A stretch of DNA of 64,000 bases from contig NZ_CAJVCE010000001.1 in NCBI RefSeq assembly GCF_910594985.1, positions 558,001 through 622,000 on the forward strand, given 5' to 3'. The translations under genes and the position numbers were made by a program. The DNA is from Paenibacillus allorhizosphaerae (GTDB lineage Bacteria; Bacillota; Bacilli; Paenibacillales; NBRC-103111). This document shows positions 8,711-17,447 of this stretch, piece after piece. The notes under the pieces are model-generated. The model was not told the DNA's origin and made no database searches. It saw nothing but the letters and a program-made list of their open reading frames with translations. Position 1 is the first letter of the stretch; each line of letters begins with the position of its first letter.

Positions 8711-9534
8711 TGAAGCTCCTCCTCACCCATCCATCGTTTCAAATTGGTTATTGTCGCCCGAATATCGCGAATTTGCTCATCGCCGGATATTTCCCGCTCG
8801 ATAATCAGCTCACCGGTATACCCGATTTGCTGCAGCTTGGCGATAAATTCCGGGAACCGCACTTTCCCTTGTCCCGCGGGAACTTCTTTGCCGAGTGCAT
8901 TGCCGCCTTCCGGGTACAAACCGTCCTTCACATGAATGTTGCGGACATAACTGCCAATGACGTCGAGGGCGTCGATCGGATTGCCTTTGCCGTATAAAAT
9001 CAGGTTAGCCGGGTCGAGGTTGATCCCAAGATTGGACGTGCCTACCCGCTCGATGGTGCGTAGCAGCACGACCGGCGTTTCCTGCCCGGTCTCGAACCAG
9101 AAGCCGATCCCTAGTTTCTCGCAATGCTGCGCCACTTCACGGATGGCTTCGACGACGCCAGGGTATTCCGGATCGGTCATATTTTCCGGAATAAAGCCGC
9201 AATGCGTTATGAGCGCCGGGGCCCCGATGTAGGCTGCGTAATCCGCCCATGTTTTCAAAATGTTCACCCGCTCCTCGCGGTATTGTGACGGAACGAGGCC
9301 AAGCGTAACCGGTCCTTCTGTAAAGTTCCATTTGCCCGGACCCGGCACCCAGCCCCAGAGGGCACAAATGCGCACGCCATGCCGATTCGACTCGCGAATG
9401 ACGTTATCGAACACTTCCTTGGTTGCCATCTCCGGATTCCAGCACATCAACTGGCAGACGTTAAGGCCGAATTGACTGACATGTTCAAAGCAATTTCCGT
9501 TATTTTTCAGTATGTTAATAACTCCGATTTCCAT
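8707..9534 (-). CDS. Sugar phosphate isomerase/epimerase (AP-endonuclease-2 type TIM barrel)
   Basis: A 275-residue protein of the xylose-isomerase-like TIM-barrel superfamily has metal-ligand strands typical of the group ([38 protein letters not shown]). Such enzymes isomerise or epimerise sugars or inosose and keto sugars using a divalent metal. It has a clean GGAGG site before ATG 9534, lies 117 bases after the Gfo/Idh/MocA gene and overlaps the NagB-like gene by 4 bases. It belongs to the amino-sugar-type operon. The exact substrate is not deducible. Confidence 0.88.
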   Translation of the reverse strand: MEIGVINILKNNGNCFEHVSQFGLNVCQLMCWNPEMATKEVFDNVIRESNRHGVRICALWGWVPGPGKWNFTEGPVTLGLVPSQYREERVNILKTWADYAAYIGAPALITHCGFIPENMTDPEYPGVVEAIREVAQHCEKLGIGFWFETGQETPVVLLRTIERVGTSNLGINLDPANLILYGKGNPIDALDVIGSYVRNIHVKDGLYPEGGNALGKEVPAGQGKVRFPEFIAKLQQIGYTGELIIEREISGDEQIRDIRATITNLKRWMGEEELQ

Positions 9535-9651
9535 CGGTCTCCTCCTTTTAAGTTAGCAGTCTGTATCTTCCTCGCAAAAGCAAATCGTTGTGTTCGCCGA
9601 CCGTATGCTGGACGAGATCTATTGAATCGCTCCATCGACGGCGCCGACGTA

Positions 9652-10677
9652 TCAGGCAACCGTAACTCTGATGCCTCCGCTGTCGGCCGAGCGCTTCTCC
9701 GCTTCGACAATTTTCAACGTCATTAACGAATCATGCGGGGCTGATCTTTCAATGGGCTTATCGTGCTGAACCGCATCGATAAAGTAGCGAATTTCGCGGT
9801 AATAGCCGTTCTCTGCCGGCAGCTGCGGCACAAAGCCTTTCCCATCGTTTGGATTGTCTTTGAGCACCCGGTTCTCGAACAACAGATTGCCCCCCTCGAA
9901 GTTGACGCGGTAAGCCATCTCGAAGCCGAACTCGCCTCCGAGCGACCGGTCGATCTGCGTATTTACGACTTTATTGTCGTCAAACAAGTAATTCGTGGAC
10001 AAAATGTCGTAGGCGCTCTCCGGCAGCACGCTCCGGGCTATGGTCGAGACCGATTGCGGCTTGCCAAACAGCCAATGGACAAGATCGACATCGTGAATAT
10101 GCAAATCAAGCAAGCCTCCGCCGCTTGTACTCTCCTTAATCATCCAGTCGTTGAACGTCCACTTTGGCGGATGCCCGCCGCGGAAGAAATACGCCCCGAG
10201 TACTTTACCGTAACGGCCGCTTTCCACCGTTTCTTTCAAATATTCGTACTCCGGCCAAAAACGCAGGCACTGCGCGATCATCAGCTTTTTCCCGGACTGC
10301 TCCGCCGCCCGGATCATCGCCTCCCCTTGTGCCGACGTCAACGCCATCGGTTTCTCGCACAGCACGTGAATTCCTTTGTTCAATGCTTTGACCGCCACTT
10401 CCGCATGCAAATAGGTCGGCAGCGCGATATCGACCATGTCGAGCTCCTCCTCTTCAAGCATCCGGTCAATATCGGTGTACTGACGATACGGGCTAAAGTC
10501 GAATTGGCCGCTTGGCACCTGAATGTTGCCGCCTGCGAATATGCCTTGGAACTTTAATGCATCGCCGTCGCATATCGCCGTCAATCGAGCGTCCGCGCTG
10601 GCTTCCTCCAATTTCTTGTAGCAGCTGAAATGCATCCGGCCCATGTACCCGAGCCCGATTAATCCGATTTTTAACAA
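9652..10677 (-). CDS. Gfo/Idh/MocA-family oxidoreductase
   Basis: The protein of about 341 residues has an N-terminal Rossmann domain (IGLIGLGYMGRMHFSCY) and the family's EKPMALT motif, where the Lys is catalytic, followed by the alpha/beta C-terminal domain (GGGLLDLHIHDVDLVHWLFG). These enzymes oxidise or epimerise sugars or inositols with NAD(P). The ATG at 10686 abuts AAGGAG directly, so the TTG at 10677, nine bases from that site, is the likelier start. First gene of the operon with the isomerase, NagB-like and PIG-L genes, divergent from an AraC regulator. Confidence 0.9.
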   Translation of the reverse strand: MLKIGLIGLGYMGRMHFSCYKKLEEASADARLTAICDGDALKFQGIFAGGNIQVPSGQFDFSPYRQYTDIDRMLEEEELDMVDIALPTYLHAEVAVKALNKGIHVLCEKPMALTSAQGEAMIRAAEQSGKKLMIAQCLRFWPEYEYLKETVESGRYGKVLGAYFFRGGHPPKWTFNDWMIKESTSGGGLLDLHIHDVDLVHWLFGKPQSVSTIARSVLPESAYDILSTNYLFDDNKVVNTQIDRSLGGEFGFEMAYRVNFEGGNLLFENRVLKDNPNDGKGFVPQLPAENGYYREIRYFIDAVQHDKPIERSAPHDSLMTLKIVEAEKRSADSGGIRVTVA

Positions 10678-10872
10678 TGACTCCATCTCCTTAATTGAAG
10701 GTTACCGCTATTATAATAAGAAAACGGAATATAAGATTTATCCGATTCGACTTTCTTTTTTCACTGAAAGTTATACAATGTTCCATACATTTTGCACTCG
10801 GAAGGAATTGTTCTTCACGCATAGAAAATAGGATAGAACTACACACGAAGGCGCAGAAAGGAGCTGCTTCGC

Positions 10873-11775
10873 ATGTTCTTTGAGCGGTACAACGTTAGCC
10901 GGGAAATCTTTATTGAAAAGCTGATATCGTGCCATTATTTTGAGTTTGCCAAAAATTATTATTTTAATGGCGAGCGGCATGATTTCTGGGAAGTGTATTA
11001 CGTCGATAAAGGCGAAATCGAGGTGACTACAGACAGCGGCATGTATTTGCTCAAGCAGGGCGATATGCTCGTTCACGAGCCGAACGAGTTTCACAGCACA
11101 CGCACCAACGGGAAAATCGCGCCGAACGTCTTCCTCGTCACTTTCGAATGCGATGCGCCCTCGCTTGCTTTTTTCAAACAAAACAAATGGTTTCACCTGG
11201 GCAGCGAAGAACGGTCGATCATGGCGCTGCTGCTCAAAGAAAGCTTCCATGCCTTCGGTCCGAATCCGACCCACGGCACCGTCCGGCTGATAGCGAATCC
11301 GAACGACCGGCCGTTCGCGAGCGAGCAGCTGTTTGTTTCGTACTTGGAAATATTGCTCGTTTCTCTCATCCGCAACCATGCGGTGCAGCAAGAGTGGCGG
11401 AAGGCACCTACCGCGGTCAAAGAAAAGCGGGAGGCCGATCTGTTCGACAACGTCATCGAATACATGAAGCAGAACTTGCACGGGACGCTGTCGCTCGACC
11501 AGTTGTGCAGCCATTTTTGCGTCGGCAAATCCAATCTGAGCATTATTTTCAAAAACAGGCAGGAGCGCGGCGTGATGGAATACTGGAACCATCTGAAGAT
11601 CGAAACGGCCAAAAGGTACATCCGCGAAAACAACTACAATTTAACGGAAATCTCCGAGCTGCTCGGCTACAACAGCCTTCATTATTTTTCGCGCCAATTC
11701 AAGAAGACGACAGGCATGACGCCGTCCGAATATGCCAAAACGTTAACTTCACGGCTGTTCAATCAGCGTTCGTAA
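10873..11775 (+). CDS. AraC-family regulator of the adjacent amino-sugar-type operon
   Basis: This 300-residue AraC regulator has an N-terminal cupin sensor (WEVYYVDKGEIEV, LKQGDMLVHEPNEFHS) and a C-terminal HTH pair (LTEISELLGYNSLHYFSRQF, then GMTPSEYAKT). The start at 10873 follows AAGGAG. It is divergent from the Gfo/Idh/MocA gene across about 190 bases, the usual layout for an AraC activator of a sugar operon, so control of the four-gene operon at 7.0-10.7 kb is likely. No ABC transporter accompanies it. Confidence 0.92.
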   Translation: MFFERYNVSREIFIEKLISCHYFEFAKNYYFNGERHDFWEVYYVDKGEIEVTTDSGMYLLKQGDMLVHEPNEFHSTRTNGKIAPNVFLVTFECDAPSLAFFKQNKWFHLGSEERSIMALLLKESFHAFGPNPTHGTVRLIANPNDRPFASEQLFVSYLEILLVSLIRNHAVQQEWRKAPTAVKEKREADLFDNVIEYMKQNLHGTLSLDQLCSHFCVGKSNLSIIFKNRQERGVMEYWNHLKIETAKRYIRENNYNLTEISELLGYNSLHYFSRQFKKTTGMTPSEYAKTLTSRLFNQRS

Positions 11776-11778
11776 GAT

Positions 11779-11816
11779 AAAAAAGTCCCCGTCGGTCGAT
11801 GACGGAGACTTTTTTA
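11779..11816. terminator. Bidirectional terminator
   Basis: The hairpin AAAAAAGTC..CCGTC / GACGG..GACTTTTTT with a short loop separates the convergent AraC (+) and hydroxyacid dehydrogenase (-) genes. It has a T-run on each strand. Confidence 0.85.
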
Positions 11817-11852
11817 AAAAACGGCGCGCAGTATAAAATTTGTTCAATGCGA

Positions 11853-12809
11853 TCAAGAAAGCGTGCGAACCGGAGCTCCGGATAAATAGGCTTTGATATC
11901 TTCCACTGCGTCTTTATAAAAAGCCTCATAATTCGCTTTCGATACATAGCCGATATGCGGCGTAGTTAACAGATTCGGAAGCGACCGGAAGATGTGATCC
12001 TTCGGTAGCGGTTCCACCTCGAACACATCTACTGCAGCCCCGGCGATCCAGCCGTTCTGCAAAGCCTCGGCCAGAGCGGCTTGATCCACGATCGGTGCGC
12101 GAGACGTATTGATCAGATATGCCGAAGGACGCATACACTTGAGATCCGCGGCACGGATCAAGCCTCTTGTCCGGTCGCTTAATACAAGATGTATAGACAC
12201 GAAGTCGCTGCTCTCCAGCAGCTCCTCCTTGGAGGCGGCTAATCTCACGCCAACCTCGTCGGCCCGCTCTTTCGTCAAATTTTGGCTCCACGCCGTGACA
12301 TCCATGCCGAACGCGTGGCCGAACTTGGCGATCTTGCTGCCCAGCTTTCCGAGCCCAAGCACCCCAAGCGTCTTACCGTATAGATCCGCACCGATCGTAC
12401 TCTGCCACTGACCGCTCCGAATTGCGTTGTGCTCCGGCACGATGTTGCGGGCGAGCCCCAAAATCAACGCCCACGTGAGCTCGGCGGTTGCGTTGCCGGC
12501 ACCTCCCGTGCCGCAAACGGTGATTCCCTGCGAAGCGACTGCAGCCAAATCAATCGACGCATTGCGCATGCCTGTCGTAATGAGCAGCTTCAGACGGGGA
12601 AGCCGGGCAAGAAGAGGCGCGCGAAAAGGAGTCCGTTCACGCATAATCACGACAATCTCGCAATCGGCGATCTGACCGACCAGCTCATCCGGATTATCAA
12701 TATGCCGATGGATGCTTCTGACCTCGACTTTGTCCGAAATCCGCGACCAATCCGCAGCTGTTAACGCCACTTGTTGATAGTCGTCCAAAATCGCACAGCG
12801 AAGCTTCAT
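11853..12809 (-). CDS. D-2-hydroxyacid dehydrogenase family protein
   Basis: This 318-residue NAD-dependent dehydrogenase shows the nucleotide-binding motif GVLGLGKLGSKIAKFG, the catalytic-domain arginine segment LINTSRAPIVDQAAL, the Glu in DVFEVEPLP and the His in TTPHIGY. Relatives reduce 2-keto acids, including phosphoglycerate, glyoxylate and hydroxypyruvate. The ATG at 12809 follows AAGGAGG and is preferred over an upstream in-frame start at 12833. The gene stands alone between terminators, so its pathway is open. Confidence 0.9.
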   Translation of the reverse strand: MKLRCAILDDYQQVALTAADWSRISDKVEVRSIHRHIDNPDELVGQIADCEIVVIMRERTPFRAPLLARLPRLKLLITTGMRNASIDLAAVASQGITVCGTGGAGNATAELTWALILGLARNIVPEHNAIRSGQWQSTIGADLYGKTLGVLGLGKLGSKIAKFGHAFGMDVTAWSQNLTKERADEVGVRLAASKEELLESSDFVSIHLVLSDRTRGLIRAADLKCMRPSAYLINTSRAPIVDQAALAEALQNGWIAGAAVDVFEVEPLPKDHIFRSLPNLLTTPHIGYVSKANYEAFYKDAVEDIKAYLSGAPVRTLS

Positions 12810-12973
12810 AAAATGGCCTCCTTCAAAACACAAAAATTACACTGATGCGAAGCAGGCGCACAACAATGCCCGCCCTGATCAATGCTTGTACATATTGCAC
12901 ACATATTAGTTACAGTATATTCTTGAACTTAACGCTTTGTAAACAACAGCGGTATTTCGGCTGTTGATTCTCG

Positions 12974-13331
12974 TCAATGCGTTGGGTCGGAGTATATCCA
13001 CTCCAAAATGCTGTGCAAATCCGCGCATTCGTACGTCGGCACGATAGCCCCGGTAAACGTATCTCGTTTTCGATTGACCCAAATATTGCGTATCCCCGCT
13101 TGAGCGGAACCTTCGATATCGTCAACCGGCGAGTCTCCGACATAAACGACTTCGTGCGGCCCCAGCTTCAATTTGCTTAACAACCGTTCGAAAAACGTAG
13201 CATTCGGTTTAAAACTGCTCGGCATTCACCGTGCTTTTATTCTTTGCTAATATTTGCCGGACTGCCTTAATGGAACCGCTGCCCGTATCAACCAGCGTGC
13301 CGTAGCAGTCAAAGAGGATGGCTTTTATCAT
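12974..13331 (-). pseudogene. HAD-superfamily hydrolase with internal deletion
   Basis: The gene starts normally at ATG 13331 with the HAD motif I (ILFDCYGTLVDTG) after an AAAGGG site. About 41 codons later the frame ends in a stop (TAA at 13209-13211). In an overlapping different frame the C-terminal half of a HAD enzyme follows directly (FKPNATFFERLLSKL, then VVYVGDSPVDDIEGS, motif IV). The cap domain and motif II/III region, of the order of 100 residues, are absent and the junction is out of frame. I read this as a pseudogene formed by an internal deletion. Confidence 0.85.
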
Positions 13332-13367
13332 GACTGACGCCCTTTCTACAAGCAATTGCTTGATGGT

Positions 13368-14171
13368 TTACATCGGAATCGATCCAAGCCGCTCCCGGAT
13401 GAGCTCAAGCAAGCTGTTTTTTTCCGCCGGCGGTATCCACTCTACCAATCTGGCGGCAGCTACCGGCAGCATCCAGCTGTCGATATTCGAATACGGTTGT
13501 CCCGAGAGCTCCAAATAATGTTTGGTGTATCCTTTCCTTATTTTGTTTCTCATGAATTGAACGATCGCTTTAACAATGTTGGGCGTTCCGTCCGGCATCG
13601 TTCCATAACTTAACAGCAGAATCGATCGGGCGGCATCGCCGGCCGGATTGCCCGACATGCCGGTCATCCAGTCGATAATCCGGATCCCGTCTCCAACCAG
13701 CACGTTGTCCGGATGAAAATCGCCATGACACAGCTTGTCATCATCAGGCAGCGCCTTCAAGTAACGCAAAATGCGGCCTTTTTCTTCTTCGGTTAGCAAC
13801 TGGGCCGCTTGGATATGTTCGCTTAAAACGGCTTTTTGTTTCCTAAGGCGTCCGGGCGCGCTTTGCGTATGCAAATCATAATGCAGCGCGGCTAATGTTG
13901 TGGAGTGTTTGCCCAACAACCAAACATTTTTAGACATCGCGCTCAGCATGGAGACGCCGTTTACGCGGTCAAAAACGATGCCCAGCCTGCCTTCTTTGCG
14001 CGCCAGTTCGTATGCATGCGGCGAAGGAATGCCCAATGAACAAACGAATTGACTGGCATCAAACTCCCGTTGAATGAAATCTTCGGGAAAGCCTTTCCTG
14101 TAAAGCTTCAAAATTTTATTTTCGCCGTACTCAAAAATGTCCGCTGTCCGGCCCCTGCCAATCTGCTTCAT
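13368..14171 (-). CDS. Aminoglycoside phosphotransferase-like kinase
   Basis: This 267-residue protein has the kinase-like fold. It shows an ATP-site segment (GRGRTADIFEYGENKILKLY, 6-25), the catalytic loop CHGDFHPDNVLV and the metal-binding RIIDWM. The start at 14171 follows GGAGGGAGC. The variable lobe carries few features that would name a substrate. The broken HAD gene lies 37 bases downstream on the same strand, so the two may once have formed an operon. It is one of four APH-type proteins in the window. Confidence 0.85.
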   Translation of the reverse strand: MKQIGRGRTADIFEYGENKILKLYRKGFPEDFIQREFDASQFVCSLGIPSPHAYELARKEGRLGIVFDRVNGVSMLSAMSKNVWLLGKHSTTLAALHYDLHTQSAPGRLRKQKAVLSEHIQAAQLLTEEEKGRILRYLKALPDDDKLCHGDFHPDNVLVGDGIRIIDWMTGMSGNPAGDAARSILLLSYGTMPDGTPNIVKAIVQFMRNKIRKGYTKHYLELSGQPYSNIDSWMLPVAAARLVEWIPPAEKNSLLELIRERLGSIPM

Positions 14172-14370
14172 CTTGCTCCCTCCGAATTGGCGCCATATGT
14201 CTGTAACTGTTCGTGGCGAACGAAAAACGCTTCTATGTGATTTCGTCGGAAATCGACATTTTCCTTTTCCCGTTTGCGGATTTATGCAAAATAATCCAGA
14301 ACGCGGCTAGCCGGTTGCTATCTCCAGATGGATGCCGACGCACAATAAACAAGCGAGTGAACGGTAATTT

Positions 14371-14408
14371 AAAAAAAGCGAGCCGCTTGTTAAGAGCAGC
14401 CCGCTTTC
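14371..14408 (-). terminator. Rho-independent terminator after aroC
   Basis: On the minus strand, 25 bases past the aroC stop, a GC-rich hairpin (AAAGCGGGCTGCT / AGCGGCTCGCTTT, imperfect) ends in a run of seven T. Confidence 0.8.
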
Positions 14409-14432
14409 GGGATACACCACGTTTTAGGAAGA

Positions 14433-15488
14433 TTAATAATGAGTGGCGGCTTGGCGCTTGTAGTGATCCTCTATGACCAGACAAGCCATCGCCTCGACCA
14501 CTGGCACGATTCTAGGGCAAATGCAGGGATCATGTCTGCCTTTCGTAACGATGATATGGTCTTCCCCGTTTTGATTGACGGTCTGTTGCGGAACGGAGAT
14601 GGAAGACGTCGGTTTGATGGCCACCCGAAATACAATTTCTTCGCCCGTGCTGATTCCGCCGATCATCCCCCCGGAATGATTCGTTATAAAATGGCCGGCC
14701 TTCATTTGATCGTTATGCTCGCTGCCGAGCATTTTCGACGCGGCGAATCCGGCTCCGAATTCAATCCCTTTGACGGCGCCGATGGACAGCATCGCTTTAG
14801 CCAAATCGGCATCCATTTTATCGAACACGGGTTCGCCGAGGCCGGACTTGACGCCTCGGATCCGGCATTCCACGATACCGCCGCAGCTATCGCCAATCGC
14901 GGCAAGCGCTTCGATCTTCTCCACCATTTTCAAGGCCGCTTCAGGATCGCAGGCTCTTACGGGATTCGTTTCAATTGCTTGTTCGACGTAGTCGCGGCAT
15001 TCGATACCGCCGATCTCCTTCGTGTAAGCGAGAATCGACACGCCTCTGCGCTCCAGCATTTTGCGCGCTACGGCGCCTGCCGCCACCCTTCCCGCCGTTT
15101 CCCTGCCGGAAGCCCGACCGCTTCCCCGGTGATCCCGAATGCCGTATTTCTCCAAATAAGTGAAATCGGCATGCCCCGGACGAAAGCTGTGCTTAATATC
15201 GTCGTAAGCCTCAGGCCTCATATCCTTGTTATACAATATGATGAACAAGGGCGTTCCCGTCGTCTTGCCTTCGAAGGTACCCGACAATATGTTCACGATG
15301 TCATATTCTTTGCGCGGCGAAGTAACGGTCGATTGACCGGGTTTTCTGCGATCCATTTGAATCTGAATATATTGTTCGTCAATGTCCACACCCGGTGTAA
15401 CGCCATCGACGATGACGCCGACCGCGGCCCCATGCGATTCGCCAAACGTTGTAATTTTAAACGACTCTCCGAAACTGTTTCCAGCCAT
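14433..15488 (-). CDS. aroC: Chorismate synthase
   Basis: This 351-residue protein catalyses the last shikimate step, 5-enolpyruvylshikimate-3-phosphate to chorismate, with reduced FMN. It has the family signatures GESHGAAVGVIVDG (17-30), RPGHADFTYLEKYG, RGSGRASGRETAGRVAAGA and the C-terminal region GRHDPCICPRIVPVVEAM. The motif spacing and length resemble the E. coli/clostridial form (about 350-360) more than the longer Bacillus AroF (about 390). It is monocistronic, with no other aro gene nearby, so it may be a second or transferred copy. The start at 15488 follows AAGGAGTG. Confidence 0.95.
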   Translation of the reverse strand: MAGNSFGESFKITTFGESHGAAVGVIVDGVTPGVDIDEQYIQIQMDRRKPGQSTVTSPRKEYDIVNILSGTFEGKTTGTPLFIILYNKDMRPEAYDDIKHSFRPGHADFTYLEKYGIRDHRGSGRASGRETAGRVAAGAVARKMLERRGVSILAYTKEIGGIECRDYVEQAIETNPVRACDPEAALKMVEKIEALAAIGDSCGGIVECRIRGVKSGLGEPVFDKMDADLAKAMLSIGAVKGIEFGAGFAASKMLGSEHNDQMKAGHFITNHSGGMIGGISTGEEIVFRVAIKPTSSISVPQQTVNQNGEDHIIVTKGRHDPCICPRIVPVVEAMACLVIEDHYKRQAATHY

Positions 15489-15541
15489 CTGAGCTCACTC
15501 CTTCTGTCTTGTCCCGTTGTGTTCAATGGTACCTTTATTTC

Positions 15542-15570
15542 ATTATAAAATTTCGAAAGCTATTTATGAA
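15542..15570 (-). promoter_or_regulatory. Candidate sigma-A promoter for aroC
   Basis: On the minus strand, TTCATA and TATAAT are separated by exactly 17 bases, about 55 bases before the aroC start. The rest of the gap upstream (15571-15767) shows no gene or recognisable RNA element. Confidence 0.45.
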
Positions 15571-15767
15571 ATCGTTTATTTCGATCGACTCCATAGAGAG
15601 AGCTTATATCAAGAATCGAATTGAGAGCCGTTTTTATTGTTGAATAACACTAGGAATTAGAGAGCTTGGAAACTTACTACGAAGATTCATCCTGCTCTTA
15701 CATTTTCGTGAACGACCGGATAGATTCGGCTCGGCTCGCCGCTTATATGATGTCGTCCTGAAAATGC

Positions 15768-15790
15768 AAAGACCGCCATCGGCGGTCTTT
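15768..15790. terminator. Intrinsic terminator
   Basis: A perfect 10-bp stem (AAAGACCGCC / GGCGGTCTTT) with a 3-base loop lies 90 bases past the Nudix gene stop on the minus strand. It is most likely that gene's terminator. Confidence 0.75.
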
Positions 15791-15879
15791 GTGCGGGTGT
15801 AGCCCGGGCTGCTTCAAATCAACTTATGCACGTTGTTCATCCATTAACGCTCGTGGGCAGCATATGCTGCGGAGCGAAA

Positions 15880-16344
15880 TCAAAGATTGCGATAATGACG
15901 CGACATAAATTCATCTATTATTTTTTTGTGGCTCTTGACGATCTGCTGCGGGAGTTCATCCGGCTTATAATAAACGAAATCGAGCGCTTCCGACTTGTCC
16001 ACCACGAGCTCCCCGGTAATTTCTTTCGTATAAAAGGCAGTTGTAACGGCATAAAATTCATCACCGTTAGCCGCTCGGATGAATTGACCTTGGCCGGAAT
16101 ACACGTTAATTAATTTTAGCTCACCGGCCTTCAAATTCGTTTCTTCAAGCAGTTCTCTTCTTGCCGTGTCTTCCACCGATTCTCCCAATTCCATGAGCCC
16201 GCCAGGAATTCCCCATGATCCGTACGGATGCTTCCGCTGCTGCAGCAGCAGCCGTCCATCGCAATCGACAGCGATGACGACCGCCCCGACCAATATAAGC
16301 GGACGATGGCCGACGAGCGCTCTAATATCTTCTACATAACCCAT
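15880..16344 (-). CDS. Nudix hydrolase
   Basis: This 154-residue protein contains a complete Nudix box (GGLMELGESVEDTARRELLE, then ET), the Mg-binding pyrophosphatase loop that cleaves nucleoside diphosphate-X compounds. Length is typical of ADP-ribose/NTP-type housecleaning enzymes. ATG 16344 has a GGGGGGA site. The DUF1904 gene lies 72 bases upstream on the same strand. The substrate cannot be told from the sequence. Confidence 0.92.
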   Translation of the reverse strand: MGYVEDIRALVGHRPLILVGAVVIAVDCDGRLLLQQRKHPYGSWGIPGGLMELGESVEDTARRELLEETNLKAGELKLINVYSGQGQFIRAANGDEFYAVTTAFYTKEITGELVVDKSEALDFVYYKPDELPQQIVKSHKKIIDEFMSRHYRNL

Positions 16345-16416
16345 ATAAGATCCCCCCGCTGGTATTGGTCCAAAAATATCGGTGACGCGCGATATAGTGC
16401 CATATGTATATCCGTC

Positions 16417-16746
16417 TTATCCGCACGGCACGCCGCCCACATAATACCCGTCTTCCCGGTACACCTTAAACGCAATCTCCAGCTCCAGAATACCAACCGA
16501 GCGGACGTATCTCGTAATCGCTTCCGCTATGCGATCCCTCGCTTCACTGCCCCGCTCAAACCAGGCCACTTCGATAAACGGAAACGTTTCGCACACTTGT
16601 CCGTCAAACACGGAAACGACATTCAAACAATCCACCGTAAAGTTATCCGTTCCGCATTTGCAAATATCGGCCAGCTCTTCCACGAGCGGCTTGCTGATGG
16701 ATGCCAAAATTTCAACGCTGATTCCTCTTGCCGTTAATTGAGGCAT
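16417..16746 (-). CDS. DUF1904-type (tautomerase-like) small protein
   Basis: A 109-residue protein begins MPQLTARGI and contains FIEVAWFERGSEARDRIAEA and FKVYREDGYYVGG, matching the DUF1904 family as I remember it. That family has a tautomerase-like fold, but the catalytic Pro1 chemistry is unproven. ATG 16746 follows GGGAGGA. It lies 18 bases after the HAD gene on the same strand and may be co-transcribed with it. Function is unknown. Confidence 0.7.
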   Translation of the reverse strand: MPQLTARGISVEILASISKPLVEELADICKCGTDNFTVDCLNVVSVFDGQVCETFPFIEVAWFERGSEARDRIAEAITRYVRSVGILELEIAFKVYREDGYYVGGVPCG

Positions 16747-16764
16747 AATGATGATCCTCCCGAT

Positions 16765-17412
16765 TCAAATGTATTGGATAACGTCTGCCATCGATTCGAT
16801 GTAAGCGGTAGGAACGACGCCTCTGCGCTCCAGCTCGGAACGGTTGGCTTGATAGGCTATGAAGCGTACACCGGCATCGATCGCCGATTTCCCGTCGATC
16901 CACGCGTCTCCTATGGCCAGCCAATGCTGCTTCGACACATGCGGATATGAATTGACGATCCATTGCACCCCGGCCGGAGAAGGCTTTAAGCCGGCCTGCT
17001 CTCTGCCGACAATATGTTCGAAATAATGTTCAATCCCTGTCGTACGCAGCGCTCTTACCGCCGCATCCTTCGCGTTGTTCGTCAATATCGTTAAATGACA
17101 AGCGGGCCGCAGCTGCTCCAGAACCTCTTCAACTCCCGGCTCAAGTCCCGCATCGTTCATCCCTTCCCGCTCCAGCTCCGTGACGATGTCCCAGACCGCT
17201 TGTTCCGCTTGTGCGGTGAATCGCGGTGAGGAGCGGGCAAGCTCGATTAAAGTGGATGAAGTAAACTCGTCCAAAGCGATAGATTCGCTCACGATATGAT
17301 GGCCGACCAAATATGCATGCACTTGAAGCTTCATGCGTTTGAAATCGATATTCGAACGGAGTATCGTATTGTCCATGTCGAATATAATGCCTTTTTCCTT
17401 TGGCGCAATCAT
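16765..17412 (-). CDS. HAD-family hydrolase
   Basis: This 215-residue protein has all HAD motifs: IIFDMDNTIL (nucleophile and acid/base Asp), LTILTNNAKD (motif II), GLKPSPAGVQ (Lys, motif III) and LAIGDAWIDG (motif IV). It resembles phosphoglycolate phosphatase-like enzymes. The start at 17412 is chosen because GAGAGGAG precedes it; the frame stays open to 17634 but that stretch overlaps the reductase gene and does not look like HAD sequence. It follows the MDR reductase by 35 bases. Confidence 0.88.
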   Translation of the reverse strand: MIAPKEKGIIFDMDNTILRSNIDFKRMKLQVHAYLVGHHIVSESIALDEFTSSTLIELARSSPRFTAQAEQAVWDIVTELEREGMNDAGLEPGVEEVLEQLRPACHLTILTNNAKDAAVRALRTTGIEHYFEHIVGREQAGLKPSPAGVQWIVNSYPHVSKQHWLAIGDAWIDGKSAIDAGVRFIAYQANRSELERRGVVPTAYIESMADVIQYI

Positions 17413-17447
17413 TCCGATCCGCTCCTCTCCGCTCTGCATTGCTCCGT

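Noticed and set aside
14439..15548. Plus-strand frame of 369 codons opposite aroC
   Set aside because: aroC is unmistakable on the other strand; this product has no recognisable motif.
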